Source of the DNA: Hevea brasiliensis
Taxonomy: Eukaryota; Streptophyta; Magnoliopsida; Malpighiales; Euphorbiaceae
Direction of reading: 5' to 3'
Assembly (NCBI RefSeq): GCF_030052815.1
Contig: NC_079507.1
Location: 54,757,571-54,821,570 of the forward strand
Length of the DNA: 64,000 nt
Part shown: positions 24,601-37,264 of the stretch, one piece after another
Numbering within the stretch: the first letter of the stretch is position 1
How the letters are laid out: the number at the start of each line of letters is the position of its first letter
Program-made: the position numbers and the translations under genes
The notes under the pieces: generated by a model
Databases searched by the model: none
Told to the model about the DNA's origin: nothing
Seen by the model: the letters and a program-made list of their open reading frames with translations, nothing else

Positions 24601-27081
24601 GCATGGGTACGATGCCTACTTAGGGTAGCACCGCGCCATTGTGCAAAGTGGTGTCTTACAAGTTACACCCACATGGATATTATTGATATCCAAATCGCCT
24701 TTTTTCAATTGATATTTGGTTTCCACTGAGTTTGAACTCGAAACTTCAGTCTTGAAATTGAAATGACTCCAAAGCTCATCCTTATAGCTAAATCTTTTCT
24801 AATCTAGAGGATTTCTGATTTCATTTCATTGGTTTATTGGAACTTTGATGTTCATGAAACATTGGGATCATTATCATTAAGGAATAGAACTTCAACATTG
24901 GAATCTAACCAGGTGGGAAGGATTTGAAATTTATGTTGCATATTTGGTGGTCCCAATACTCTGGAGGGAGGATTCTCAGGTATAGAGCGAAAGGAATGTA
25001 TCATTGTGAGGGAATGTAAAGAGATATGTCAAGACAACCATGCCTGAACTTTTTGTAGACACGGAATTCATTTGTAGATACCATTATACATGTATAAAGT
25101 GGAAAGGTATGCCAAATGATTGTGCTCCTTTTCATCTTCTCCTGCCTTGCTGGTTGCAGCTCTAGTATCCTATCCCTACCTTTAGAACCTCTTATCCTAG
25201 AAGGGTAATGGCAAGAAAATGCTCCTCTAGAAGGGTACAAGACCTATTTGATTCGAACACAACAAAGAGAATACAAGACTAAAAATCTAGTTAAAGCATA
25301 TTCAAAACTCTAAGTAAATTGATTTCTAGCACTTTTAATACTTCAATGTCTATACAGCATGAAGAAGAAAATGAAACTGGATTTATGACTAGTGAACCAC
25401 TTAAAATTACTATAACAGAATTTAAATAGATGAGTGATTATATTAATTATAAGAATTTTATAAAATATTTTGTAAATACAATTTTTAAATATGATCGGCT
25501 CTAGACATTTGTAAATTTAATTTATGTTATAATTATGATAATGATATTTATTATTTAAATCTTGTAATTAATGAGCTTTAGTCATACTAGAGTCATTTTT
25601 ATAGCTGTAAGGTATTGATTTTTAATTTTAATAAGAGTGTAACAATTGAAAAAAAAATTAAATTTAAATAATAAATTACATTTTTTTTAAATATTCTATA
25701 AATTAAATTTTATATATTTATATAAATCAAAATAAAAAAGTATAGAAAAATATTTATATTGACCAAGGGTTTGAAAAATTTCTCAATGACATTTCAGATT
25801 TGAACATATACTGTGTTCTTCACATATTGGTTTGGCATAATGAGTTTGAATTGACAGCAAATCAATGATGCTTCTTATTGAATGAATGAGACTCATACTA
25901 AGCGTTTGCCTTCAAAATCTTTTAACAAATATAACATTAAAAATTAATATATTAATTTAAAGATTTTTTAATTGAGGGAATTTGAAATTTTATCCCCAAA
26001 AAAGAAATCATATAATATTACAAACTTGGGTTTGGGGGAAAATAATTTTATTCATTTTTAAAAAATTTTATTATGATTATTTATAGAATATTTAAATTGC
26101 AATACAAATTTTGTCACCCAAGTATTAATGATTATTTATAAAATAGTAAATTATCAAAAAAAACTATAGATTCTAAATAATAAAAGCAAATGAGTGCATC
26201 TAATACATATTCGATAAAATTTTTATCAAGATTTATAAAAATTAATTATAGTATATATAATAAATGCATGAATTTAAATGTATATATATATAAAGTAGAG
26301 AGATTTCCCTTTTTGTTGTCACGTGACATTCTAAATTTTAATACTATTATGTGACATTATAAAATAAGAAGATTTTATCTGACTACGGTCACATGGCATT
26401 TTAAATTTTAGTATTATCATGTAACATTTATCATATAGAAATTATTATATTTAATAATTATTCTAATTAGTGTAAGTAATTATTACCATTACTATTATCA
26501 TTAAATATCTTTACTATTACAATTGTTACCATAATTTTTATGATTAATTAATTAAAAATATTAGATATATTTTAATAATTTTATAAATTTCTTATTTAAT
26601 TTTTCTTAAATTTTTAATTATTTCATTTAATTATAAAAATTTAACAATTATCTATCCTAAAATTAATAAAATAATTTAAAATTATACTATAAAAATTAAA
26701 TACTTTGCTCTCTCTTTTATAGATTTAATAAATTTTAATTTGAGTTATGATAAATGAGAAATTTAACCTATGTTAATTTTATACATGTTATATTATCACT
26801 TGGGTAGTCTAGATATTTATAAAATAAATTCAAGAGAAGATAAAATTTTAAATCTATCACATTTATATCAAGTAGTAATTTTTAATTAAATTTATTAATG
26901 ATAATTTTTTTTGTATTTCTTAAACATTTATAATATATAATTATTATATAATTTTATTTTTTAAATATAATTTTTAATTATTTTGATCCTTTAAATTTAA
27001 ATGATAAAAAAATATTAATTACTAAATATACTTGTCATTCATAAAATCAACATTAAGTTTTTTTACTATTTTCTAAACAAC
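24601..27081. other. AT-rich intergenic region, no gene seen
   Basis: Only short frames without recognisable domains occur. From 25440 on the DNA is extremely AT-rich, with short homopolymers and a (TA)n tract near 26280. Confidence 0.6.
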
Positions 27082-27720
27082 TGCAATATATAATTACTAA
27101 ATATAATTATTACATATTATCATATTCCCTAATTTTAATTTAAAAAGGTCAATTACAATAAAATCAAAACCTATATTTACTTTGAAAGAAAATCAATATT
27201 TAAAAATTTTCCATCTTCCTTTTATATATTTAATAAATTTTAATTTATTTTAATATTATTTTATTTTTATTATTTTAAAATAATTATATTATTATTATTA
27301 TTAGTATTATTAAAAAATAACTTATAGATATTAAAAAAAAATTATAACTATTAAGATTATTTATTTAAGAGCAATTATTAATTTATTAAATTGAGTTAAA
27401 GTTTGTTATTAACATTTTAAAATTTTAATTTTTTAAATAGTTAATAATAATTTAGAATTTAATTAAATTTTATATAATTTTTTTTATTTCTTTTGACATA
27501 TAAATATTAATTACTGCACATAACACGAAAATTCTGCTAATATTTAATGTAACATGATAAAGCTAGTTTGAACTTTTCAGAGCTGCACCAAAAGGAAAAC
27601 TACATAATTTTTCATGCTTTAAAACACCTTCTTTTATATGATTTATTTAGTATTAAAAAAAATAAAGCATTAAAAAAATAAAAGAAATATGAAAGCTACA
27701 AATTATTAAGATCGTAAAAT
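27082..27720 (+). repeat. AT-rich segment upstream of Rab2, duplicated at 22485-23150
   Basis: See the partner copy. Here it lies about 200 bp before the Rab2 start codon and may include distal promoter sequence. Confidence 0.8.
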
Positions 27721-28042
27721 TTAAAATTTAAATTTTAAATAAAAAAAATTAAATGAATGAATAAGCAATCTGAAGCAGCTGTAAGCAAAAAGAGATGGCA
27801 AATGGCATGTCGGTAATTTAAACGTCAAGCTGCTTCTTTATTCTATTAATTCTCAACTTCTCAGCCCAAATTCCTATTCGTCTTCAACCTTTCTCTGCGA
27901 CTTGTCGTTTTCACCTCCCTTGTCTTCTTCAATGTCTTACGATTACCTCTTCAAGTACATAATCATCGGAGACACCGGTTTGTTTTCTTTGCTCTCTCTT
28001 TGGGTATAATTTTGTTTTCTGGAATTTAATTTTCTCAACTGA

Positions 28043-28354
<312 letters not shown>

Positions 28355-28432
28355 TAGGAATTATTTGGAAGTTGGCAACTTTTTCATAGCTCATTGTCAG
28401 TGAACTTGGTCACTGAATTTCAATAAGGTTAC

Positions 28433-31400
28433 ATAACTCAACTGAATCTTTATCTTAAAATTTTAGGGTGGACTGTATTAATTCTCTTTCTCCACACTAA
28501 ATGATTAAATCCTCTGAAATACTTTTTATGTCATGTACTACTCTTAGTTCTTCTTTTTTTTGTCTATCATCTAACCTAACCTAACCTAATGTGTACTACT
28601 TGTCTAAGTGGAGCCTGCCTCCATATGTTATGACTAAACCACTTCAATCTCTCTTCTCTCAGTTTATCCTTAATTAGCATCACTCATACCTTTTCTCTAA
28701 TATTCTCGTTACAGAATTTATCTAGTCTAGTATGACCACTTATCTACCTTAACATTTTCATATCCGCAACTCTTATCTTATGCACATATGACTCCTTCAG
28801 TACCCAATACTCACTACCATATAACATGGCCAGTTGTATGCCTGTGGGGTAAAATTTTCCTTTCAACTTATTGGGAATTTTGCGATCATATAAAACTGTC
28901 GTGGCACGTCTCCACTTCAACCATCCGACTTTAATCCTCTGACTAACATTCTTCTCACATCCCCCATTTACTTGAAGGACTGAGCCGAGATATTTAAAGT
29001 GATTACTTTGTGACAGTGCCACTTCATCCAAACTAACTCCTTTCCTATCACTAGTTCGGCCTTCACTGAATTTGCAATGCATATATTCTGTCTTTGTTCG
29101 ACTTAAATTAAAGCCCTTTGACTCTAGAGTACTTCTCCAAAGCTCTAGCTTTCTATTGACTCCTTCTCCCATCTCATCTATCAGAACTATATCATCCGCA
29201 AATATCATTCACTAAGGGATACTCTCTTGTATAAGTTTCGTCAATTCATCTAAAACTAATGTAAAAAGGCAAGGGGTTACAATTGAATCTTGGTGTAATC
29301 CAACTGAGATAGGAAAATCTATTTTGTCCCCTCCCACTGTGCGCACAATAGTAGTTGTTCTTTCATATATATCTTTCAACACTTGTATGTACCTAATAGA
29401 TATCCTCTTTTGTTCTAACACTCTCCATAAGACATCTCTTGGAACACTATCATAAACCTTCTCCAAATTGATAAAAACTATGTGTAGATCTTTCTTCACA
29501 TCTCTAAATTTCTCCATCAAGCTTCTAATGAGAAAGATCGCTTCCATAGTTGAACGACCGGGCATGAAGCCAAATTAATTGGGAGAGATAGAAGTGTCAT
29601 GACGTAGTCGATGTTCCACAACTCTCTCCCATAACTTTATAGTATTGTTCATGAGTTTAATTTCTTTATAGTTTGAATAACTCTGTATGTCTCCCTTAAT
29701 TTTAAAAATGGTACTAAAATACTCCTTCTCCATTCATCAGACATTTTCTTTGAATTTAGAATCTTATTAAACAATTTAGTTAACCATGCCACTCTCATAT
29801 CTCCCAAACACTTCCACACTTCAATTAGTATTCCATCAGGTCTACAGGCTTTACCTACTTTCATTCTTTTAAGTGCTTCTTTTACTTCTAAAGCTCTAAT
29901 CCTTCTAGTATAATTCACATTCTTTTCTATTGCTCTGTAGTCTATATTCACGCTATTACCATTTTGACTATTATTAAAAAAATCATTAAAATAATTTTTC
30001 TTTCTTTCTTTAATATCCTCATCTTTCACCAACACTTTTCCTTCTTTATCCTTAATGCATCTAATTTGATTGAGATCTTGATATTTTTTTTCTCTTCTCT
30101 TTGCTAATTTATAAATATCTTTCTCCCCTTCTTTAGTTTCAAGTTTCTCATACAATTTTTCAAAGGCCTGGCTCTTACTTGACTAACTGCCTTTTTTGCT
30201 TCTTTCTTTGCTATCTTGTACTGTTCATATATCTCATTATTATCACACTTAGGTAATTTCTTATATCATTCCCTCTTTGTCTTCACTGCCTTTTGTACTT
30301 TCTCATTCCACCACCATCTCTCTTTTGAGGGTAGTTCATGTCCTATAGACTTTCCAAGTACTTTTCTAACTACTTCTCTAATCTTTGATGCTATCTGTAT
30401 CCACATACCATTGGCCTCCACATCCAGCTTCATACTTTAGACTCGAGAAGCTCATTTTTGAACTTCACTTGCTTGACTCCTTTCAACTCCCACCACTTTG
30501 TTCGAGCTACACTATTTCTTCTAACCTTACTTGAATTGTTCTTAAACTTGACATCCAAGACCGCTAACCAATGTTGGCTTGTTAAAGCTTCTCCCGGAAT
30601 GACCTTATAATCTTTGCATAAAGCTCTATTTGTCTTCCTGGTTAAGAGGAAGTTAATTTGACTTCTATGTTGCCCACTTTTGAAAGTCACTAAATGTGAC
30701 TCTCTTTTTATAAAGTAGGTATTTACTAGTATTAGGTCGTATACCATAGCAAAATCCATGATGTTTTTTCCCTCCTCATTTCGGCTGCCAAAACCAAAAC
30801 CTCCATAAACATTCTCATAGCCTTGCCTATCACTTCCTACATGTCCATTCAAATCTCCACTGATGAAAATATTCTCTTTATTTGGTATGCTTTGCATTAG
30901 ATCATCCAAAATCTTCCCAACCCTTTGTTTACTCTTACTATCTAGTCCTATTTGTAGGGCATAAGTACTAACTACATTTATTATTTCCCCTTCTAGTACT
31001 AGCGTTACTAGTATAATTCTATCTCCTACTCTTTTCACAGCTATTACAGCATCTTTTAATGTCTTGTCTATGATTATGCCCACTCCGTTCCTGTTCCTCT
31101 TCTTTCCGGTAAACCACAGCTTATACCCTGAATTACCCACTTCTTTGCTTTTCTCTCCTACCCATTTAGTTTTCTGAATGCAAGCAATATTCACCCTTCT
31201 CCTTTCCAAGGTATCCACAAGCTCCATTAATTTTCCTGTAAGTGATCCAACATTCCAGGTACCAACCCTGATTCTCCTCCTATCCTGTTCCTTCCTAATT
31301 GATCTCCTTTTATGATATTTTCTATTGTTCTCTATGTCTATCTTGTGTTTTGTTCCACTATCTGTCCTATGGACTAACTTTTTTACCTACATCCGTCCAT

Positions 31401-31665
31401 GATATGGGAACCCTTGCTCATTTAACAATACACCCGGGAGCGGGCATGGAGCATCACTTTCGGTGAACGCCTTACACCCTTGCATATTTCTCACTACACC
31501 CGGGCTCCGATGTAGCGCGTCGTAAGTAAAGGATGCTCCAACGATTATATCATTTAAATCCATATCATAAGGTGTGTCGAAATTTTTACGCTGGTTGTTA
31601 TCTACAGCAACTATCCTCCTTTATCCGGTTTTGGGACCGGCTAAGCACAAACTACTTAGGCGGAG
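28433..31665 (-). mobile_element. Full-length RTE-clade LINE (3233 bp) in Rab2 intron 2
   Basis: The element is flanked by an exact 14-bp target duplication, ttcaataaggttac (28419-28432 and 31666-31679). On the minus strand an APE-type endonuclease is followed by reverse transcriptase. RT motifs include VGKACRPDGILIEVW, MPGRSTMEAIFLIRSL and the catalytic FADD (MIFADDIVLIDE). The RT is broken by several frameshifts, so it is inactive. Length, domain order and a short-repeat rather than poly(A) tail fit the RTE clade. The same insertion is present in the Rab2 fragment at 3649. Confidence 0.93.
30430..31227 (-). CDS. RTE LINE endonuclease domain reading frame
   Basis: This 265-residue open frame lies inside the LINE at 28433-31665. 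Apurinic-endonuclease-like signatures are visible: IACIQKTKWVGEK, GVGIIIDK, VVSTYA, IFISGDLNGHVGS and a weak C-terminal block where SQHWLAVLDVKF stands for the usual SDH-type motif. It would nick target DNA for retrotransposition. Changes such as SQINFLLTR in place of an IDYILTR-type motif suggest decay. The true polyprotein would start further upstream and continue into the RT. Confidence 0.7.
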   Translation of the reverse strand: MELVDTLERRRVNIACIQKTKWVGEKSKEVGNSGYKLWFTGKKRNRNGVGIIIDKTLKDAVIAVKRVGDRIILVTLVLEGEIINVVSTYALQIGLDSKSKQRVGKILDDLMQSIPNKENIFISGDLNGHVGSDRQGYENVYGGFGFGSRNEEGKNIMDFAMVYDLILVNTYFIKRESHLVTFKSGQHRSQINFLLTRKTNRALCKDYKVIPGEALTSQHWLAVLDVKFKNNSSKVRRNSVARTKWWELKGVKQVKFKNELLESKV

Positions 31666-32174
31666 TTCAATAAGGTTACTATTATCAATTTTTTTAAAGG
31701 AGATTTTAGACTAAATTTAGATGGGTTGTCCTAGAAATAGCCTATTTTTAACTACCCAACTGAAATTTCGTTTGATAAAGTATAAAAAATTTGGATGATC
31801 TTCTATTGTATGAAAATCTAGCAACATTGAACTAACTGAAACAAAAGAGAAGTTTAATAACTTTGCTAACAAAAAATGAAGTTAGTAGAAACCTGTTCCC
31901 CTTTAATTTAGGGAGTTCTTATAAGGAATTAATTATAATATTTGTAAAATAGTTTAGTAAATTGTGATAAGAAAAAAAGGGCTACTCTTAGAGCTTGTTT
32001 GGTATACTATAGTGGAGAAAAATGGAATTTGTTGGACTAAATTTTCAGTTCGTTGGTGTGTTGAATTTTTATTTGATTACACTTAGTTGGACTCTACCAA
32101 ACATGCTCTTAATGTCAGTGGTTGCTTTCTTTTGCCTAGTTAAACTGCAAACAAGGTTTTAGTTCTACTAAAGT

Positions 32175-32473
32175 CAGTGTTATTAAAGGCGCTCCGAGGC
32201 GCCAGGGTAGGCGCCAGGCGAGGCGAGGCGACCCTCTAGCGCCTCGCCTGGCTCTGCTTGGCCTGGGTTGCATGAGGCGACCGCCTAGGAGAGAGAGGCA
32301 CAGGGCGTGAGGCGAGGGAGGCGACGCCTCTGTTACATAATTTTTTTTTTTATTATTTTTTATTCATTCTTTAAACTGCAAGAGTTAAAAACCCTAAAGA
32401 GGAGACTCTCATTTCATCCCATGACTCCACGGCTACTTGAAAAAGGGAAAGAAGAACAACCCAAGGAGTAAGG

Positions 32474-32508
<35 letters not shown>

Positions 32509-33355
32509 CATCCTGTGTATCTCTCCTCTGCTTCTTCCTTCCTCTCTCTCCTCTCCTCTCCTCTCCTCTCCTCTCTTCTTCAATTCTTCCCTTCTTTCAA
32601 GTCTGTCGCAACACCCATGTTTTTCTTCTTTTCTTTTTAACCTTTTTTTTTTCTCCTCTCCTCCTTTTCTCTTCTTCTATTCTTTCTTCTCTCACAGTCA
32701 CGCCGTTTTTAATCAATCTGCAGCACTTATTTTCCTGCGTTCTTTCTCCCTTTTTACTTTTTTTTTCTTCTCTTCTCTCCTTCTTCTCTATTCTTCTATG
32801 CTTTCATCTCTCACAGTCACGCCATTTTTAATCCATCTGCAACACTTATTTTCCCATGTTCTTTTTGCCTTTTTACTTTTTTTTTTTCCTTCTCTTCTCT
32901 CCTCCTCTTTCTTCTATGCTTTCTTCTCTCACAGTCACGCCATTTTTAATTACCCAGCAGCAACATTTTTTTTTCTTTTTTAATTTATTGTTTCAGTTTT
33001 TTTTTTTTTTGGGCATTGTGATATGTATTTTTTGGATCGATGTTGTCAATTTTGATATGTTTTTATTAAATGAGTATTGTGATATGTTAGATTGAGTTGT
33101 GTATTTGCAAATGATTATTTAATTTTGAAATTAGATCATATTAATTGGAGACCTAGAGCATGAGTAACTGTCAATTGTGATATGTTTTTTTATTGTATGG
33201 GTATTGTAATATGTTAGATTGAGGTGTGTTATGTATTTGCAAATGGTTATTATTTTTAAATAGTTAATGTTATATTAATTGGAGGTGTGATATGCTTTTT
33301 AATATGCTTTTTTACTTCTTAAACTAGTTAAAAGGTATGAATTTTTATATTAAAA

Positions 33356-33392
<37 letters not shown>

Positions 33393-33505
33393 TTATAGCG
33401 CCTCGCTTCAAAAAGGCTATCGCCTCGCCTCTCGCCTCTCGCCTCTCGCTTAAGGCTATAGGGTAGCCTATCGCCTTAGTGTCACATTTCGCCTTAATAA
33501 CACTG
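32175..33505. mobile_element. Non-autonomous hAT transposon (1331 bp)
   Basis: The ends are inverted, CAGTGTTATTAAAGGCG and CGCCTTAATAACACTG, with an exact 8-bp duplication actaaagt at 32167-32174 and 33506-33513. Both features define hAT. The subterminal zones (32190-32330 and 33400-33480) are packed with gcctcgc/gaggcg repeats, likely transposase binding sites. The interior is pyrimidine-rich and noncoding, with a (CT)n tract, a (TA)n tract and a triplicated segment. Confidence 0.95.
32690..32960. repeat. Tandem repeat in the hAT interior, about 120-bp unit
   Basis: The motif ctctcacagtcacgcc followed by gtttttaat or atttttaat recurs near 32690, 32810 and 32927, separated by pyrimidine-rich tracts. 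Confidence 0.85.
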
Positions 33506-33982
33506 ACTAAAGTATTGATTAGGAGACATGAATTTCCTTTCTAGATCTCCATAATAGGTCCATCTTGTGGGCTTCTCATGTCATACACTGCCTCCTTTGA
33601 TGTGGACAACTAGGGTAGAATATGAAGCCGTGGCTTCATCAAGCTATTAAGTACAAAGAGTTATGCTACATATGTAAGTTCTTGTTTGATTTGTGAAATT
33701 GGTTAGCAGTCTTTTGAGCAAATGGGGAAGTAACATCTAGTTCTTAGTGGTATTTATATTGGTATCCATGTAGGGGAAATATTAGATGACACTATATTCA
33801 TAATGTAAATTTTAGGATCACTTCATTTGTTAAGAACATTCTCTCTATGCATAGCTTCTAAAGTTTTAGTCATGTTTTAGTTAAACTTGTGCGCTGAATG
33901 TACATTGAAGTCTGAGCATATGAATGTGTATATATATATATATATACATCAGCATATCATTTTATAAAGGTCTGCGATTTAA

Positions 33983-34213
<231 letters not shown>

Positions 34214-34416
34214 TAGTGCTATACACTATGTTGCCTGCTCTTGCTATCTTGGGAGTTCTGAGGTCGGGATTTTGACTGTTGCTGTACTATATGCTAAAAT
34301 TCTTTAAGGAAAGCTCCATATGTCCAATATGTTGGGTTTATGGACAAGGGGACTCCTAATTTTATCATTTTCAAAAATTGAATATGCTCGTGTACTTGCG
34401 GCCTGTGTTACCCTAG

Positions 34417-34677
<261 letters not shown>

Positions 34678-34761
34678 TAGGTGATGTGTCAAAATCTGCT
34701 GGAGATTCATATTTATATTTTAAACATTCTGAAGTTAAAATCTCCCATTTTTAATATTGTA

Positions 34762-35699
34762 TCAACTTAACTCAACTCAACTAAGCCTTTATCCAAAAAA
34801 TTTTGGGTCAGTTATATGAATTCTCTTTCTCCACTCTAAATGATTTTGAGTTAAATCCTGGGAAATGTGTAATGCTTTTAGGTTATGTTGTACTACTCTC
34901 TTCCAAGTCAGTTTAGATCTCCCCCTTCTTTTCTTTCTATCCTCTAACCTACTCTAACCTAATGTGCTCTACTTGTCTAACTGAAGCCTCCGTATATCTA
35001 TGCTTCACATGACCAAAGCATCTCAATCTCCCTTATTTGAACTTATCCTAAATTAGCATCACTACTATCTTTTCTCTAATACTCTCATTACGGATTTTAT
35101 CTAGTCTTGCATAGCCACTCATCTACCTTAATATTCTCATCTCCGCAACTCTTATCTTAGACACATATGACTTATTCAGTGCCCAAAACTCACTACCATA
35201 TAACATGGCCGGTCGTGTGACTGCATAGTAAAATTTTTCTTTTAACTTGTTGAGAATCTTGCGATCACGTAAAACTCACGTGGCACTTCTCCACTTCAAC
35301 CATCCCGCTTTAATCCTATGATTAACATCCTCCTCGCATCCCCCATCTACTTGAAGGATTGAGTCGGGATATTTAAAGTGATTACATTGGGGCATTACCA
35401 CTCCATCCAAACTAACTCATTCCCTATCACCAGTTCGGCCTTCACTGAACTTGCAATGCATGTATTTTGTTTTCGTTCTACTTTACTTAAAGCCCTTTAA
35501 CCCTAGAGTACTTCTCCAAAGCTCTAGCTTTCTATTGACTCCTTCTCGCGTCTCATTTATCAGAACTTTATCATCCACAAATATCATGCACCAAGAGATA
35601 CTCTCTTGTATATGTTTTATCAATTTATCTAAAACTAATGTGAAAAGGTAAGAGCTTATAGCTGAACCTTAGTGTAATATAACTGAGATAGCAGAGGGC
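34762..35699 (-). mobile_element. 5'-truncated RTE LINE in Rab2 intron 4
   Basis: The element is flanked by the 11-bp duplication ttaatattgta (34751-34761 and 35700-35710) and has a short (caact)n tail at the left. It encodes degraded RT C-terminal sequence. The inverted Rab2 fragment at 20906-21614 carries the same insertion (21655-22480). Confidence 0.9.
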
Positions 35700-35940
35700 T
35701 TAATATTGTACCAACTAATCTATTAAATTTTTTATTGTAGGCCTTCATAAGGACTGCAGGAAAGATCCGTCAGAATATCCAGGAAGGCGTGTTCGATGTA
35801 TCCAATGAGGTAACTTTTGAGTTCACATTGATTTCCCCTGCCGCATTTGTGGTGGGGGAGTCGGGTGTCATTTTATTATAGGGACCCAATATGCAATAAA
35901 TAGTGCATCTAGAATTAGTATTCTTTTTTGTTCTTTAATA

Positions 35941-35971
<31 letters not shown>

Positions 35972-36875
35972 TTTTTCCTTTTTTTTTTTTATCAGCTAGA
36001 ATTATCATTGAATTAAGTTATAGATTTTAATTACAGCCACACCAATGTAAAGAGGAAAGTTAGTTTACCTTTCTAGTGCCAAAATTCCGATGAGCAGCAC
36101 TTACTAAAGATACATTTTTAACGGCAAAATATCTTTTCGTGTATCTTATGTGTGACAAACCTGCCATCTTGTCTTGTATTGATTTGATGATCTGCTGGGT
36201 AGACACCAATCAGGTTTTGGGAGATGAGACTGATTTTTAAAACATCTTATGCTTGTTTCTCTGGTTGGCGGGCCTTAGTTATGATATATAATGCAGCATT
36301 AGGAATTGCAGTTTCTACCCCTCGGTGACCTTGCATTAAAAGTTAGATTCTTCTTTTATGACACCTTTATGTTTATGATTGCAGTCTTCAGGTATCAAGG
36401 TAGGATATGGACGCCCCCAGGGCTCATTAGGAGCTAGAGATGGAGCTGTTGCTGAGAGAGGAGGATGTTGTAGCTAACTAAAACACAAATATAATCTGTA
36501 TCGTATTTGATTATTTTCCGCACTCCTGTGAATATATGTTTACAACTGTTGCATGACTTCTGGTTGACATTTAATGTATAGATCCAACATTTGTTGTCCT
36601 TTGGACCACATTGAATTTAATTGATAGGGATTCAAATCTTTTGAGTGCTTGAAAGTTTCTTCAGCACTGTTGTACTTTTTTTTGTGTTTCTTTTATGATG
36701 TCTGTTGTGATTCGGTATCTTTTACATCTGTTACCATGGAAAATTTTAAGGTCGAAATGCCTAAAAACTCTTTTTACGTCAACGTACAACTTTGCCTTGA
36801 CGTTTGTCCACTACTTCAAATTAACAGATACGTTCCACAACACAAAATTTTCATCTAAAATCTCATCGTTGAATT

Positions 36876-36911
<36 letters not shown>

Positions 36912-37264
36912 CATCGTTGAATTAAATTTTGTAGTCAAAATTTGGTACATAATATGCTTCCGTAAAAGGAATAGCAATGGAAATCAAGTGCGTAGTATGC
37001 TTCCTTAAAAGGCTTTACAGTATGTGGGCTGTCATTATAATCAAAGTCACGGCCATGACGATCCTCGAGTAGAGTGATACAGCACAATCTCTCAGTTCCA
37101 TAAATAATCACCAGCAATATTGTGAAAATGGTAACAAAATTGTAAGATGCTCTGTTAATGCATCAAAAAGTCGAAGAACCAGACCCACAGACAAGTAAAG
37201 CAGTATTTGGCATCTTCCTAAGCTCCTCATGTCGAACAAAAACTGAAAACTTCAAAAACTATTA

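Noticed and set aside
24601..27081. Search for a gene between PBB remnants and Rab2
   Set aside because: Only short unrelated frames in very AT-rich DNA; no splice-consistent exons recognised.
32437..33095. Ser/Leu/Phe-rich frames
   Set aside because: They come from pyrimidine-rich tandem repeats inside the noncoding hAT element.
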